DNA of 5,292 bases. Origin: an uncultured Burkholderiales bacterium (GTDB taxonomy: Bacteria; Pseudomonadota; Gammaproteobacteria; Burkholderiales; Burkholderiaceae). The position numbers and the translations under genes were made by a program. This document shows, piece after piece, positions 1 through 5,292 of this stretch (positions are counted from its first letter, which is position 1; every line of letters starts with the position of its first letter). The stretch is taken from assembly GCA_903845315.1 (NCBI GenBank), contig CAIMWY010000104.1:1-5292 (forward strand). The letters run 5' to 3'. Below the pieces are notes generated by a model. That model had not been told where the DNA came from. It saw nothing but the letters and a program-made list of their open reading frames with translations, and did no database searches.

Positions 1-959
1 AGGTCAACGGCAAGCAACTCAAGGTACGCATCGCGCCACCTCCACCGCGTGTCATTGCCTACCACAAGCCTGCGGGCGAAGTGGTGACGAACGACGACCC
101 TCAAAACCGCCCGACTGTGTTTCGCCGTTTGCCGCGTCTTTACCAAGGCAAATGGCAGTCGGTAGGGCGATTGGACTTGAACACCGAAGGTTTGCTTTTG
201 TTCACCAGCTCGGGTGAGCTGGCCAACCAGCTGATGCATCCGCGTTTTGGTTTGCAACGCGAATACGCCGTGCGCTCACTGGGCAAGCTCAGCATGGAAC
301 AAAAGCAGCAGCTCGTTGATGGCATCCAACTCGATGATGGTCCGGCCCAGTTTGGCTCGATTGAAGAAGGCGGCGGCGAAGGCTCCAACTGCTGGTACCG
401 CGTGACCATTTCTGAAGGCCGCAACCGTGAGGTGCGTCGCATGTTTGAGGCTGTTGGCCATGCAGTGAGCCGATTGATTCGCATCCGTTACGGCGCCATG
501 GTGCTGCCACGCGGGTTGAAGCGTGGCGCATTTGTGGAGTTGGGCGAGCGTGATATTCGCGCACTGATGGAAGCCGCAGGAGCCGAAGCGCCGCTGGAAA
601 GTGGCCCGGCCCATAACCACCGTACCGAGCGCGCCAGCAGCCGTCGTCGTGGTAACAGCGTTGGCCCGCGTCCCTCTTACCCACGTGCGCCGGAAGAACG
701 CAATACAGGTCCAGAGCGCTTGGTGCGAACCGAGCGCAGGCGTGCTGGCAAAGCCGCGCCAGTACCTGCGCGTGAGGCCCAACCCGATCCAATGAAAACC
801 TCGGTAGGCTACATAGGCGCTGACAGTTTTGACATCGAACGCCAGCGTAAAAAAGCCGGTCAACGGGCCTTCAAAGCGGGCCTGGTGCGCGGTGGCAAAC
901 CCGCTACCGGACCGCGTTCGCCGTCTGGTCCTAAGCGCGGTGGACGAAGCCCGCGCTGA
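1..959 (+). CDS. rluB: 23S rRNA pseudouridine synthase RluB, 3' part (5' end outside window)
   Basis: Partial gene: the reading frame is open from the first full codon at position 3 to TGA at 957-959, giving 318 visible residues. The start codon and most of the N-terminal S4 RNA-binding domain lie upstream; only the end of that domain (VNGKQLKV) is visible. The RsuA/RluB/RluE/RluF-family catalytic domain follows. It has the YHKPAG motif at visible residues 20-25, the [11 protein letters not shown] motif whose Asp (visible residue 58, codon 174-176) is the catalytic nucleophile, and the GRNREVRRM motif at 139-147. In E. coli RluB converts U2605 of 23S rRNA to pseudouridine; the same role is inferred here. 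After about visible residue 197 comes a tail of roughly 120 residues rich in Arg, Gly, Pro and Ala, probably disordered and RNA-binding. RluB is preferred over RsuA, RluE and RluF because of this long basic tail and the family wording, but specificity within the family is inferred. Confidence 0.93.
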   Translation, partial: VNGKQLKVRIAPPPPRVIAYHKPAGEVVTNDDPQNRPTVFRRLPRLYQGKWQSVGRLDLNTEGLLLFTSSGELANQLMHPRFGLQREYAVRSLGKLSMEQKQQLVDGIQLDDGPAQFGSIEEGGGEGSNCWYRVTISEGRNREVRRMFEAVGHAVSRLIRIRYGAMVLPRGLKRGAFVELGERDIRALMEAAGAEAPLESGPAHNHRTERASSRRRGNSVGPRPSYPRAPEERNTGPERLVRTERRRAGKAAPVPAREAQPDPMKTSVGYIGADSFDIERQRKKAGQRAFKAGLVRGGKPATGPRSPSGPKRGGRSPR

Positions 960-986
960 ACACCTGCTGCCTCTAGGGGAAACCCT

Positions 987-1013
987 TTGACGTTCAGCCA
1001 GAACGGTTAAAAT
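987..1013 (+). promoter_or_regulatory. Probable sigma-70 promoter for ndk and the downstream genes
   Basis: A -35-like TTGACG (987-992) and a -10-like TAAAAT (1008-1013) lie in the only sizeable gap of the window. The spacer is 15 bp, shorter than the optimal 17, so the -35 assignment could be off by a base or two. The locally AT-rich stretch GGTTAAAATAA contrasts with the surrounding sequence. A start around 1019-1022 would give ndk a leader of about 50 bases. Inferred from sequence only. Confidence 0.55.
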
Positions 1014-1059
1014 AACAGACTTCGCATTTGACGAACCAAAGTTTCCAAAACAACTCCTT

Positions 1060-1063
1060 AGGA
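1060..1063 (+). promoter_or_regulatory. Ribosome binding site of ndk
   Basis: AGGA lies 9 bases before the ATG at 1073. It fixes the start there rather than at the in-frame TTG at 1028, which would add 15 residues absent from known Ndk proteins. Confidence 0.75.
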
Positions 1064-1072
1064 ATAAAGAAA

Positions 1073-1498
1073 ATGAGCATCGAACGCACCCTCTCCATCA
1101 TCAAGCCTGACGCAGTAGCCAAAAATGTGATCGGACAAATCTACGCCCGTTTCGAGGCGGCTGGCTTGAAAGTGATCGCTGCGCGCATGGCTCACCTGTC
1201 ACGCGGCGAAGCCGAAGCTTTTTACGCAGTGCACAAAGAGCGTCCTTTCTTCAAAGATCTGGTCGATTTCATGATCTCTGGCCCTGTCATGATCCAAGTC
1301 TTGCAAGGCGAAAATGCGATTTTGAAAAACCGCGACCTGATGGGCGCGACCGATCCGACGAAGGCCGCTGCTGGCACCATCCGTGCTGACTTTGCAGACA
1401 GCATCGACGCCAACGCCGTTCACGGCTCTGACGCCGCAGAAACCGCCGCAGTTGAAATTGCTTTCTTCTTCGCTGGCATGAACGTTTACGGTCACTAA
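1073..1498 (+). CDS. ndk: Nucleoside diphosphate kinase
   Basis: Complete, 141 residues, the usual length for bacterial Ndk. The enzyme moves the gamma-phosphate of ATP to other nucleoside diphosphates through a phosphohistidine intermediate, balancing cytoplasmic NTP and dNTP pools. The N-terminus [15 protein letters not shown] contains the conserved Lys11. The NAVHGSD motif carries the catalytic His117, the same number as in E. coli. Other nucleotide-site residues are in place, including Arg87 and the GATDP loop at 91-95. The start at 1073 is supported by AGGA 9 bases upstream and by alignment of the N-terminus to the family from memory. It follows the putative promoter at 987-1013 and precedes rlmN by 47 bases, so it is probably the first gene of the transcript. 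No truncation or missing key residue is visible. Confidence 0.98.
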   Translation: MSIERTLSIIKPDAVAKNVIGQIYARFEAAGLKVIAARMAHLSRGEAEAFYAVHKERPFFKDLVDFMISGPVMIQVLQGENAILKNRDLMGATDPTKAAAGTIRADFADSIDANAVHGSDAAETAAVEIAFFFAGMNVYGH

Positions 1499-1508
1499 GA
1501 AGCCACCG

Positions 1509-1515
1509 AGGAGGT
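1509..1515 (+). promoter_or_regulatory. Perfect but distant Shine-Dalgarno sequence for rlmN
   Basis: AGGAGGT is fully complementary to the 16S rRNA anti-Shine-Dalgarno sequence, but it ends 30 bases before the ATG at 1546, far beyond the usual 5-10. No ATG, GTG or TTG at normal distance downstream of it opens a frame that makes sense. The bases directly before the ATG contain no other Shine-Dalgarno. The site lies partly in the loop of a weak possible stem (AGC.ACC at 1501-1507 with GGT.GCT at 1513-1519, one mismatch). Confidence 0.5.
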
Positions 1516-1520
1516 TGCTA

Positions 1521-1541
1521 CGCAGCGGCCTTTTCACTGCG
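1521..1541 (+). promoter_or_regulatory. Hairpin between the Shine-Dalgarno and the rlmN start codon
   Basis: CGCAG (1521-1525) can pair with CTGCG (1537-1541), a 5-bp perfect stem around an 11-base loop. If folded, it leaves only 10 unpaired bases between AGGAGGT and the ATG (1516-1520 and 1542-1545, plus the stem junction), close to a normal spacing. The stem is short and the loop large, so its stability is uncertain. Confidence 0.4.
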
Positions 1542-1545
1542 CACC

Positions 1546-2676
1546 ATGACGGCCAACCTGCTTGACTTTGATCTTGACGGTTTGGCCGTTTTTTGTGAGC
1601 GCCTGGGTGAGAAGCGTTTTCGCGCTACCCAACTGTTTCGTTGGATCCACCAAAAGGGCGCGCAAGATTTTGACCAAATGACTGATCTGGCCAAGTCCTT
1701 GCGGGAAAAGCTCAAAACCTGCGCCCAGGTTCAACCCCTGACGCCAATTTCTCAACACGACTCTGCCGACGGCACCATCAAGTGGTTGTTCGACGTGGGT
1801 GACGGCAATGCGGTCGAGACCGTGTTCATTCCTGAAGACGACCGTGGCACTTTGTGTGTCTCGTCGCAAGCGGGTTGTGCGGTGGGCTGTCGTTTTTGTT
1901 CCACCGGTCACCAAGGTTTTAGCCGTAATCTAACGGCGGGTGAAATCATTACGCAGCTCTGGTTTGCCGAACATTTTTTGCGTAAAAAGTTCAACACCAC
2001 CGAACGCGTGATCTCCAATGTGGTGATGATGGGCATGGGCGAGCCCTTGCAAAACTACCATGCCTTGGTGCCCGCTTTGCGCACCATGCTCGACGACCAT
2101 GGGTATGGTTTGTCGCGCCGTCGCGTCACCGTGTCCACCTCTGGCGTGGTGCCCATGATGGACCGATTGGGTGACGACTGCCCGGTGGCGCTGGCAGTGT
2201 CGCTGCATGCGCCCTCCGATGCGCTACGTGACAACTTGGTACCTCTCAACCGCAAATACCCTTTGCGTGAGTTGATGGATGCGTGCCGCCGCTATTTAGA
2301 CCACGCACCGCGTGACTTCATCACCTTTGAATATTGCATGTTGGCTGGTGTGAACGACCAACCTGAGCATGCGCAGGCCTTGATTGAGCTGGTCAAACCC
2401 AAGCGTGGCGCGGGCGAGCCAGTGCCCTGCAAGTTCAACCTAATTCCGTTCAACCCATTCCCTGCTTCAGGCTTGACGCGCTCGAGCGCTACGGCGGTCA
2501 AGACCTTTGCCGAACTGCTCAGTGCCGCAGGCATTGTCACCACCGTGCGCAAAACCCGGGGTGATGACATCGATGCGGCCTGTGGTCAATTGGCGGGGGA
2601 CGTGAAAGACCGCACACACGTCGACGCGCGCATAGCCAAGCAGCGTGTGATCACGCTGACTCAGGTGCTGTCATGA
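1546..2676 (+). CDS. rlmN: Dual-specificity 23S rRNA / tRNA adenine-C2 methyltransferase RlmN
   Basis: Complete, 376 residues. This radical-SAM enzyme methylates C2 of A2503 in 23S rRNA and of A37 in a subset of tRNAs, affecting decoding accuracy and antibiotic sensitivity at the peptidyl-transferase centre. The radical-SAM cluster motif CxxxCxxC is at Cys111, Cys115 and Cys118. The SAM-binding GMGEP motif is at 163-167. Cys346 in the C-terminal DIDAACGQL segment matches the Cys that carries the methyl group (Cys355 in E. coli), and Cys104 matches E. coli Cys118. Glu91, in AVETVFIP, matches the conserved Glu105. Having both Cys104 and Cys346 and ending with an ordinary C-terminus, it fits RlmN; the resistance homologue Cfr, which methylates C8, is unlikely given this core-gene context. 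The ATG at 1546 gives the standard [14 protein letters not shown] N-terminus, although the Shine-Dalgarno is oddly distant. The stop overlaps the pilF start by 4 bp. Confidence 0.97.
   Translation: MTANLLDFDLDGLAVFCERLGEKRFRATQLFRWIHQKGAQDFDQMTDLAKSLREKLKTCAQVQPLTPISQHDSADGTIKWLFDVGDGNAVETVFIPEDDRGTLCVSSQAGCAVGCRFCSTGHQGFSRNLTAGEIITQLWFAEHFLRKKFNTTERVISNVVMMGMGEPLQNYHALVPALRTMLDDHGYGLSRRRVTVSTSGVVPMMDRLGDDCPVALAVSLHAPSDALRDNLVPLNRKYPLRELMDACRRYLDHAPRDFITFEYCMLAGVNDQPEHAQALIELVKPKRGAGEPVPCKFNLIPFNPFPASGLTRSSATAVKTFAELLSAAGIVTTVRKTRGDDIDAACGQLAGDVKDRTHVDARIAKQRVITLTQVLS
2663..2676 (+). promoter_or_regulatory. pilF start: AGGT plus ATGA overlap with rlmN
   Basis: AGGT (2663-2666) sits 6 bases before the pilF ATG at 2673, and that ATG shares ATGA (2673-2676) with the rlmN stop. 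Ribosomes ending rlmN can restart here, which implies coupled translation. Confidence 0.7.
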
Positions 2677-3506
2677 GAGCGTGGGGCGTCAAGCTCGACG
2701 TGCGGCTGGCCCTGCTGGCTTGCACGACCCTGTGTTTATCTATCGCTCTGTCGGGTTGCGCTTCCTCAGACACCCGTCGCCTCGATGCCTTGACCACGCC
2801 AGAGCCCGATGCCATGCGCGAGCGCGCTTTGCGTCGCCTGACTTTGGCAACAGCCTATTTTGAGCAAGGCCAAAACGCAGTGGCCCAGCAAGAGGTGAGG
2901 GCGGCTTTGCAAATCGACCCCAGCTTTGCCGACGCCTACAACCTGCTGGGTTTGATACACCAGCGAGACAACGCGCCTCAATTGGCCGAACAAAGCTTCC
3001 AACACGCCGTGCAACTGGCCTCTTCAGCAGCGGCGCTCGAGGCGGAGTTGGCCAATGCGCAGCACAACTACGGTTGGTTCTTGTGTGAACATAACCGCCT
3101 GAGCGATGCACACATCCAGTTCACCCGCGCTTTGACTCACACCGCATACCGCCAGCCTGGGAAAACTTGGATGGCATTGGGTGTGTGCCAACGCAAAGCA
3201 GGGCAAACCGCCGATGCGCGCCTGAGTTTTGAAAAGGCCTTGGCCCTGGACAATCGCAACCCCATCGTGCGTTATCAATTGGCCAGCGTGGAACAACTCA
3301 TCAACCCCATGCATGCGCAAGAAGTATTAGCCCCCCTCAACCGCAGTGCAGATGCGAGCGCAGCCAGTTTGTCGCTGGGCATTGAGCTGGCCCAAACATT
3401 GGCGCAAACCCAAGAGGCACGAGCCTTGATGGCACAGTTGACCCACAATTTCCCTAACTCGACCCAAGCCAAGTCTTGGATCCAGAAAACTCCTAAAGAT
3501 CAATGA
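2673..3506 (+). CDS. pilF: Type IV pilus biogenesis/stability lipoprotein PilF (PilW), TPR protein
   Basis: Complete, 277 residues. PilF (PilW in Neisseria) is the outer-membrane pilotin that delivers and oligomerises the PilQ secretin for type IV pili. The N-terminus is a lipoprotein signal peptide: hydrophobic segment at about 10-26, then the lipobox L26-S27-G28-C29. Residue +2 is Ala, not Asp, which favours sorting to the outer membrane. Tetratricopeptide-like helical repeats follow at about 52-85, 86-119, 129-160 and 165-198, for example the segment reading [13 protein letters not shown]. The C-terminal part (about 199-277) has weaker repeats. Its position between rlmN and a rodZ-like gene followed by ispG is the same as in Pseudomonas, which supports the assignment over a generic TPR protein. 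It overlaps both neighbours by 4 bp. Presence of pili in this organism cannot be judged from the window. Confidence 0.88.
   Translation: MRAWGVKLDVRLALLACTTLCLSIALSGCASSDTRRLDALTTPEPDAMRERALRRLTLATAYFEQGQNAVAQQEVRAALQIDPSFADAYNLLGLIHQRDNAPQLAEQSFQHAVQLASSAAALEAELANAQHNYGWFLCEHNRLSDAHIQFTRALTHTAYRQPGKTWMALGVCQRKAGQTADARLSFEKALALDNRNPIVRYQLASVEQLINPMHAQEVLAPLNRSADASAASLSLGIELAQTLAQTQEARALMAQLTHNFPNSTQAKSWIQKTPKDQ
3503..3506 (+). promoter_or_regulatory. ATGA stop-start overlap of pilF and the rodZ-like gene
   Basis: The start ATG at 3503-3505 overlaps the pilF TGA at 3504-3506. Only a weak purine run (AAAGA, 3495-3499) precedes it, so initiation probably depends on ribosomes finishing pilF. Confidence 0.65.
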
Positions 3507-4168
3507 CACAAGTCACGCAGATGCCCACCGATGAACAACGCCAGGACTCTGGGGTTGACAAGCCGCAAGACAGCGCCGGCGGTTTGTTGCGCAGCCTTCG
3601 GCAAGATGCAGGGCTCAAAATTGATTCTTTGGCCGCAACTTTGCGTGTGCCTGTGGCAAAACTTCAGGCCTTGGAAGACGACCAATGGGATATGTTGCCA
3701 GACGCCATGTTTGCCCGAGCTTTGGCTTTGTCGGTGTGTCGCCACTTGAGCGCAGACGCCAGTCCCGTCATGGCCTTGTTGCCACAACAAGATGTGAGTC
3801 GCTTGGCCGTCAAAGACGAACGGGGTTTAGATTTTCCTTTGCAACGACCCTCTTTTTTGCCTCAGTCGAGTTTTTTGGTGATCGAAAAATTATTCACACC
3901 ACTGCGGTGGGCTGCTTTGGCTATCTTCGTCTTGGCCTTGCTGTTGGCTGTTTGGCCAGATCTTCACACGTGGTTTGAAGGACAAGGCGTCACACAAACG
4001 ACGGCTTCACCGGTGAGCACCGTGACCGAAGCGCCAGTTTTACCCGTGTCCCAACCTATTGCACCGATGGATGAAAGCGCTGCCACTCAAATGGTCATCA
4101 CCCCGGTTCAGTCCGCCGTCTCAGCGGCACCCGCTTTGTCTGCTTCAGGAGTTGCCAATGGCCATTGA
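3503..4168 (+). CDS. RodZ-like helix-turn-helix membrane protein, short form lacking the usual C-terminal domain
   Basis: Complete, 221 residues, against 337 for E. coli RodZ. Residues about 27-95 form the RodZ-type helix-turn-helix domain (HTH_25 family), with the typical [10 protein letters not shown] segment at 65-74 where E. coli RodZ contacts MreB. A linker rich in Pro, Phe and Ser (about 105-133) leads to one membrane helix at about 134-152, with Lys129 and Arg135 on the cytoplasmic side. The remaining 69 residues are an Ala/Ser/Thr/Pro/Val-rich, probably disordered periplasmic tail. The globular C-terminal domain common in this family (DUF4115) is absent, and ispG begins inside the last codons, so it is not hidden in another frame. 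The inferred role is linking the MreB cytoskeleton or envelope machinery to the membrane. The start ATG overlaps the pilF stop (ATGA); its own Shine-Dalgarno is weak, so coupling is likely. The alternative Met7 (3521) has no better signal. Confidence 0.8.
   Translation: MTQVTQMPTDEQRQDSGVDKPQDSAGGLLRSLRQDAGLKIDSLAATLRVPVAKLQALEDDQWDMLPDAMFARALALSVCRHLSADASPVMALLPQQDVSRLAVKDERGLDFPLQRPSFLPQSSFLVIEKLFTPLRWAALAIFVLALLLAVWPDLHTWFEGQGVTQTTASPVSTVTEAPVLPVSQPIAPMDESAATQMVITPVQSAVSAAPALSASGVANGH
4147..4151 (+). promoter_or_regulatory. Ribosome binding site of ispG, inside the rodZ-like gene
   Basis: AGGAG lies 6 bases before the ATG at 4158 and within the last codons of the upstream gene. It decides the ispG start and makes the overlap with the upstream gene 11 bp. 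Confidence 0.8.
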
Positions 4169-5292
4169 CTCGCACGCTATTTCTTTGTCACAACCCAAAA
4201 CGCGTCGCAGTTTGCAAGCGCGGGTGGTCTGGGGCGACCATGTGGTCACCGTGGGTGGCGATGCCCCAGTGCGGGTGCAGTCGATGACCAACACCGACAC
4301 GGTGGACGTGATTGGCACAGCGATTCAAGTCAAAGAGCTCGCCCTGGCTGGCTCGGAGTTGGTGCGTTTGACCGTGAACACGCCTGAGGCAGCCCAAGCC
4401 GTGCCGCATGTGCGCGAGCAGCTCGACCGCATGGGCATTCAGGTCCCCCTGATTGGCGACTTTCATTACAACGGCCACCGACTGTTGACCGATTACCCCG
4501 ACTGCGCGCAGGCGCTCTCCAAATACCGCATCAACCCTGGCAACGTGGGCAAGGGTGACAAACACGACAAGCAGTTTGGCCAAATGATCGAAGCGGCCAT
4601 GCGCTACAACAAAGCGGTGCGCATTGGTGTGAACTGGGGCAGCTTGGACCAAGAACTGCTTGCGCAGTTGATGGACAGAAATGCCCAGCGTGCGCAGCCC
4701 TTTGATGCCAAACAGGTGATGTACGAGGCTCTCATCACTTCGGCCATCGACTCTGCCAAATTGGCCGAATCCATGGGCATGGCGTCTGAGCAAATTTTGC
4801 TCAGTTGCAAAGTCAGTGGCGTGCAAGACCTGATCGCGGTCTACCGCGAACTGGCGCAACGTTGCAACTACCCCTTGCACTTGGGCCTCACCGAAGCCGG
4901 CATGGGCACACGTGGCACAGTGGCCAGCGCCACCGCCTTGTCGATCTTGTTGCAAGAAGGCATTGGCGACACCATCCGTGTGTCGCTGACACCGCAACCC
5001 GGTGAGGCGCGCACCCAAGAGGTGGTGATTGCTTCTGAGATTTTGCAAGCCTTGGGGCTGCGTGCCTTTGTGCCCAGCGTGACCGCGTGTCCGGGGTGTG
5101 GCCGAACCACCAGCACCACCTTCCAAGAGTTGGCCAAAGAGATCGACGATTTCTTGCGCGCGCAAATGCCGGTCTGGCGCAGCCAATACCCCGGAGTGGA
5201 AAACCTCAAGGTGGCGGTGATGGGATGCATCGTCAACGGACCCGGCGAGAGCAAACATGCCGACATTGGCATCAGCTTGCCCGGCAGCGGTG
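4158..5292 (+). CDS. ispG: 4-hydroxy-3-methylbut-2-en-1-yl diphosphate synthase IspG (GcpE), 3' end outside window
   Basis: Partial: 378 codons are visible and the frame is still open at the window edge. IspG performs the penultimate step of the MEP isoprenoid pathway, the two-electron reduction of methylerythritol 2,4-cyclodiphosphate to HMBPP, using a [4Fe-4S] cluster. The N-terminal TIM-barrel domain begins at about residue 30 with the typical [17 protein letters not shown] segment; [11 protein letters not shown] and [13 protein letters not shown] follow. The cluster ligands are Cys311 and Cys314 (CPGCGRTT) and Cys357, with Glu364 in GCIVNGPGE. These match E. coli Cys270, Cys273, Cys305 and Glu312. 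The gap between the second and third Cys is 43 residues against 32 in E. coli, which I recall as normal for the longer betaproteobacterial form. The ATG at 4158 is supported by AGGAG 6 bases upstream. Roughly 40-60 residues are expected beyond the window, and hisS would commonly come next. Confidence 0.97.
   Translation, partial: MAIDSHAISLSQPKTRRSLQARVVWGDHVVTVGGDAPVRVQSMTNTDTVDVIGTAIQVKELALAGSELVRLTVNTPEAAQAVPHVREQLDRMGIQVPLIGDFHYNGHRLLTDYPDCAQALSKYRINPGNVGKGDKHDKQFGQMIEAAMRYNKAVRIGVNWGSLDQELLAQLMDRNAQRAQPFDAKQVMYEALITSAIDSAKLAESMGMASEQILLSCKVSGVQDLIAVYRELAQRCNYPLHLGLTEAGMGTRGTVASATALSILLQEGIGDTIRVSLTPQPGEARTQEVVIASEILQALGLRAFVPSVTACPGCGRTTSTTFQELAKEIDDFLRAQMPVWRSQYPGVENLKVAVMGCIVNGPGESKHADIGISLPGSG

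Noticed and set aside
276..863. Minus-strand open frame of 195 codons opposite rluB
   Set aside because: Antisense shadow of the rluB catalytic domain and basic tail; no Shine-Dalgarno or domain of its own and an odd composition.
975..986. AGGG-GAAA-CCCT mini-hairpin after rluB followed by TTT, as a possible terminator
   Set aside because: Only 4 base pairs and no real U-run (the T's lead straight into TTGACG). Too weak to call an intrinsic terminator.
1028..1072. TTG-start extension of ndk by 15 residues
   Set aside because: Ndk proteins begin at MSIERTL, the ATG at 1073 has AGGA at proper spacing, and the extension has no Shine-Dalgarno and would begin close to the expected transcription start.
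1529..1534. CCTTTT run after ndk as the tail of a terminator
   Set aside because: No stable GC-rich stem ends directly before it; the pairing seen here (1521-1525 with 1537-1541) places the T's in the loop. Termination would also cut off the gene chain.
3555..3560. Perfect TTGACA inside the rodZ-like gene as a promoter
   Set aside because: The sequence 16-18 bases downstream is GC-rich (around GGCGGT) with no -10-like hexamer, so this is probably a coding coincidence.
4188..5258. Long open frame (356 codons) on the minus strand
   Set aside because: It is the antisense shadow of ispG, whose cluster Cys residues and motifs are unmistakable on the plus strand. The minus-strand translation is rich in His, Arg and Gln with no recognisable domain.

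Overview
This window is a compact piece of a bacterial chromosome with all six genes on the + strand. It is almost certainly from a betaproteobacterium of the order Burkholderiales, and the proteins read most like Comamonadaceae (a Limnohabitans/Rhodoferax-type freshwater lineage is my guess). The evidence is the wording of RlmN, Ndk and IspG and the gene order. The order ndk-rlmN-pilF-rodZ-like-ispG is the same as I recall for Pseudomonas aeruginosa (PA3807 to PA3803), so this is an old, conserved core neighbourhood rather than a genomic island. I see no mobile element, tRNA, rRNA, CRISPR array or phage gene.

Layout. Positions 1-959 hold the 3' part of rluB, a 23S rRNA pseudouridine synthase with a long basic tail. 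Its 5' end lies outside the window. A gap of about 110 bases (960-1072) carries a plausible sigma-70 promoter. Then come ndk (1073-1498, complete), rlmN (1546-2676, complete), pilF/pilW (2673-3506, complete lipoprotein), a rodZ-like gene (3503-4168, complete but short) and ispG (4158-5292, cut at the 3' end). From rlmN onward every gene overlaps the next: 4 bp (ATGA), 4 bp (ATGA), then 11 bp. This implies one transcript with translational coupling, probably starting at the promoter before ndk and continuing past the window.

The genes do housekeeping work: nucleotide balance (Ndk), ribosome and tRNA modification (RluB, RlmN), type IV pilus secretin assembly (PilF), cell-shape or envelope organisation (RodZ-like) and isoprenoid precursor synthesis (IspG). 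RlmN and IspG are both [4Fe-4S] enzymes.

I did not find a new biological system. Two points merit a second look. The perfect Shine-Dalgarno sequence before rlmN is about 30 bases too far from the start codon, and a small hairpin lies between them that could close the gap. The RodZ-like protein stops after its membrane segment and a short Ala/Ser/Thr/Pro-rich tail, with no room for the usual periplasmic C-terminal domain.
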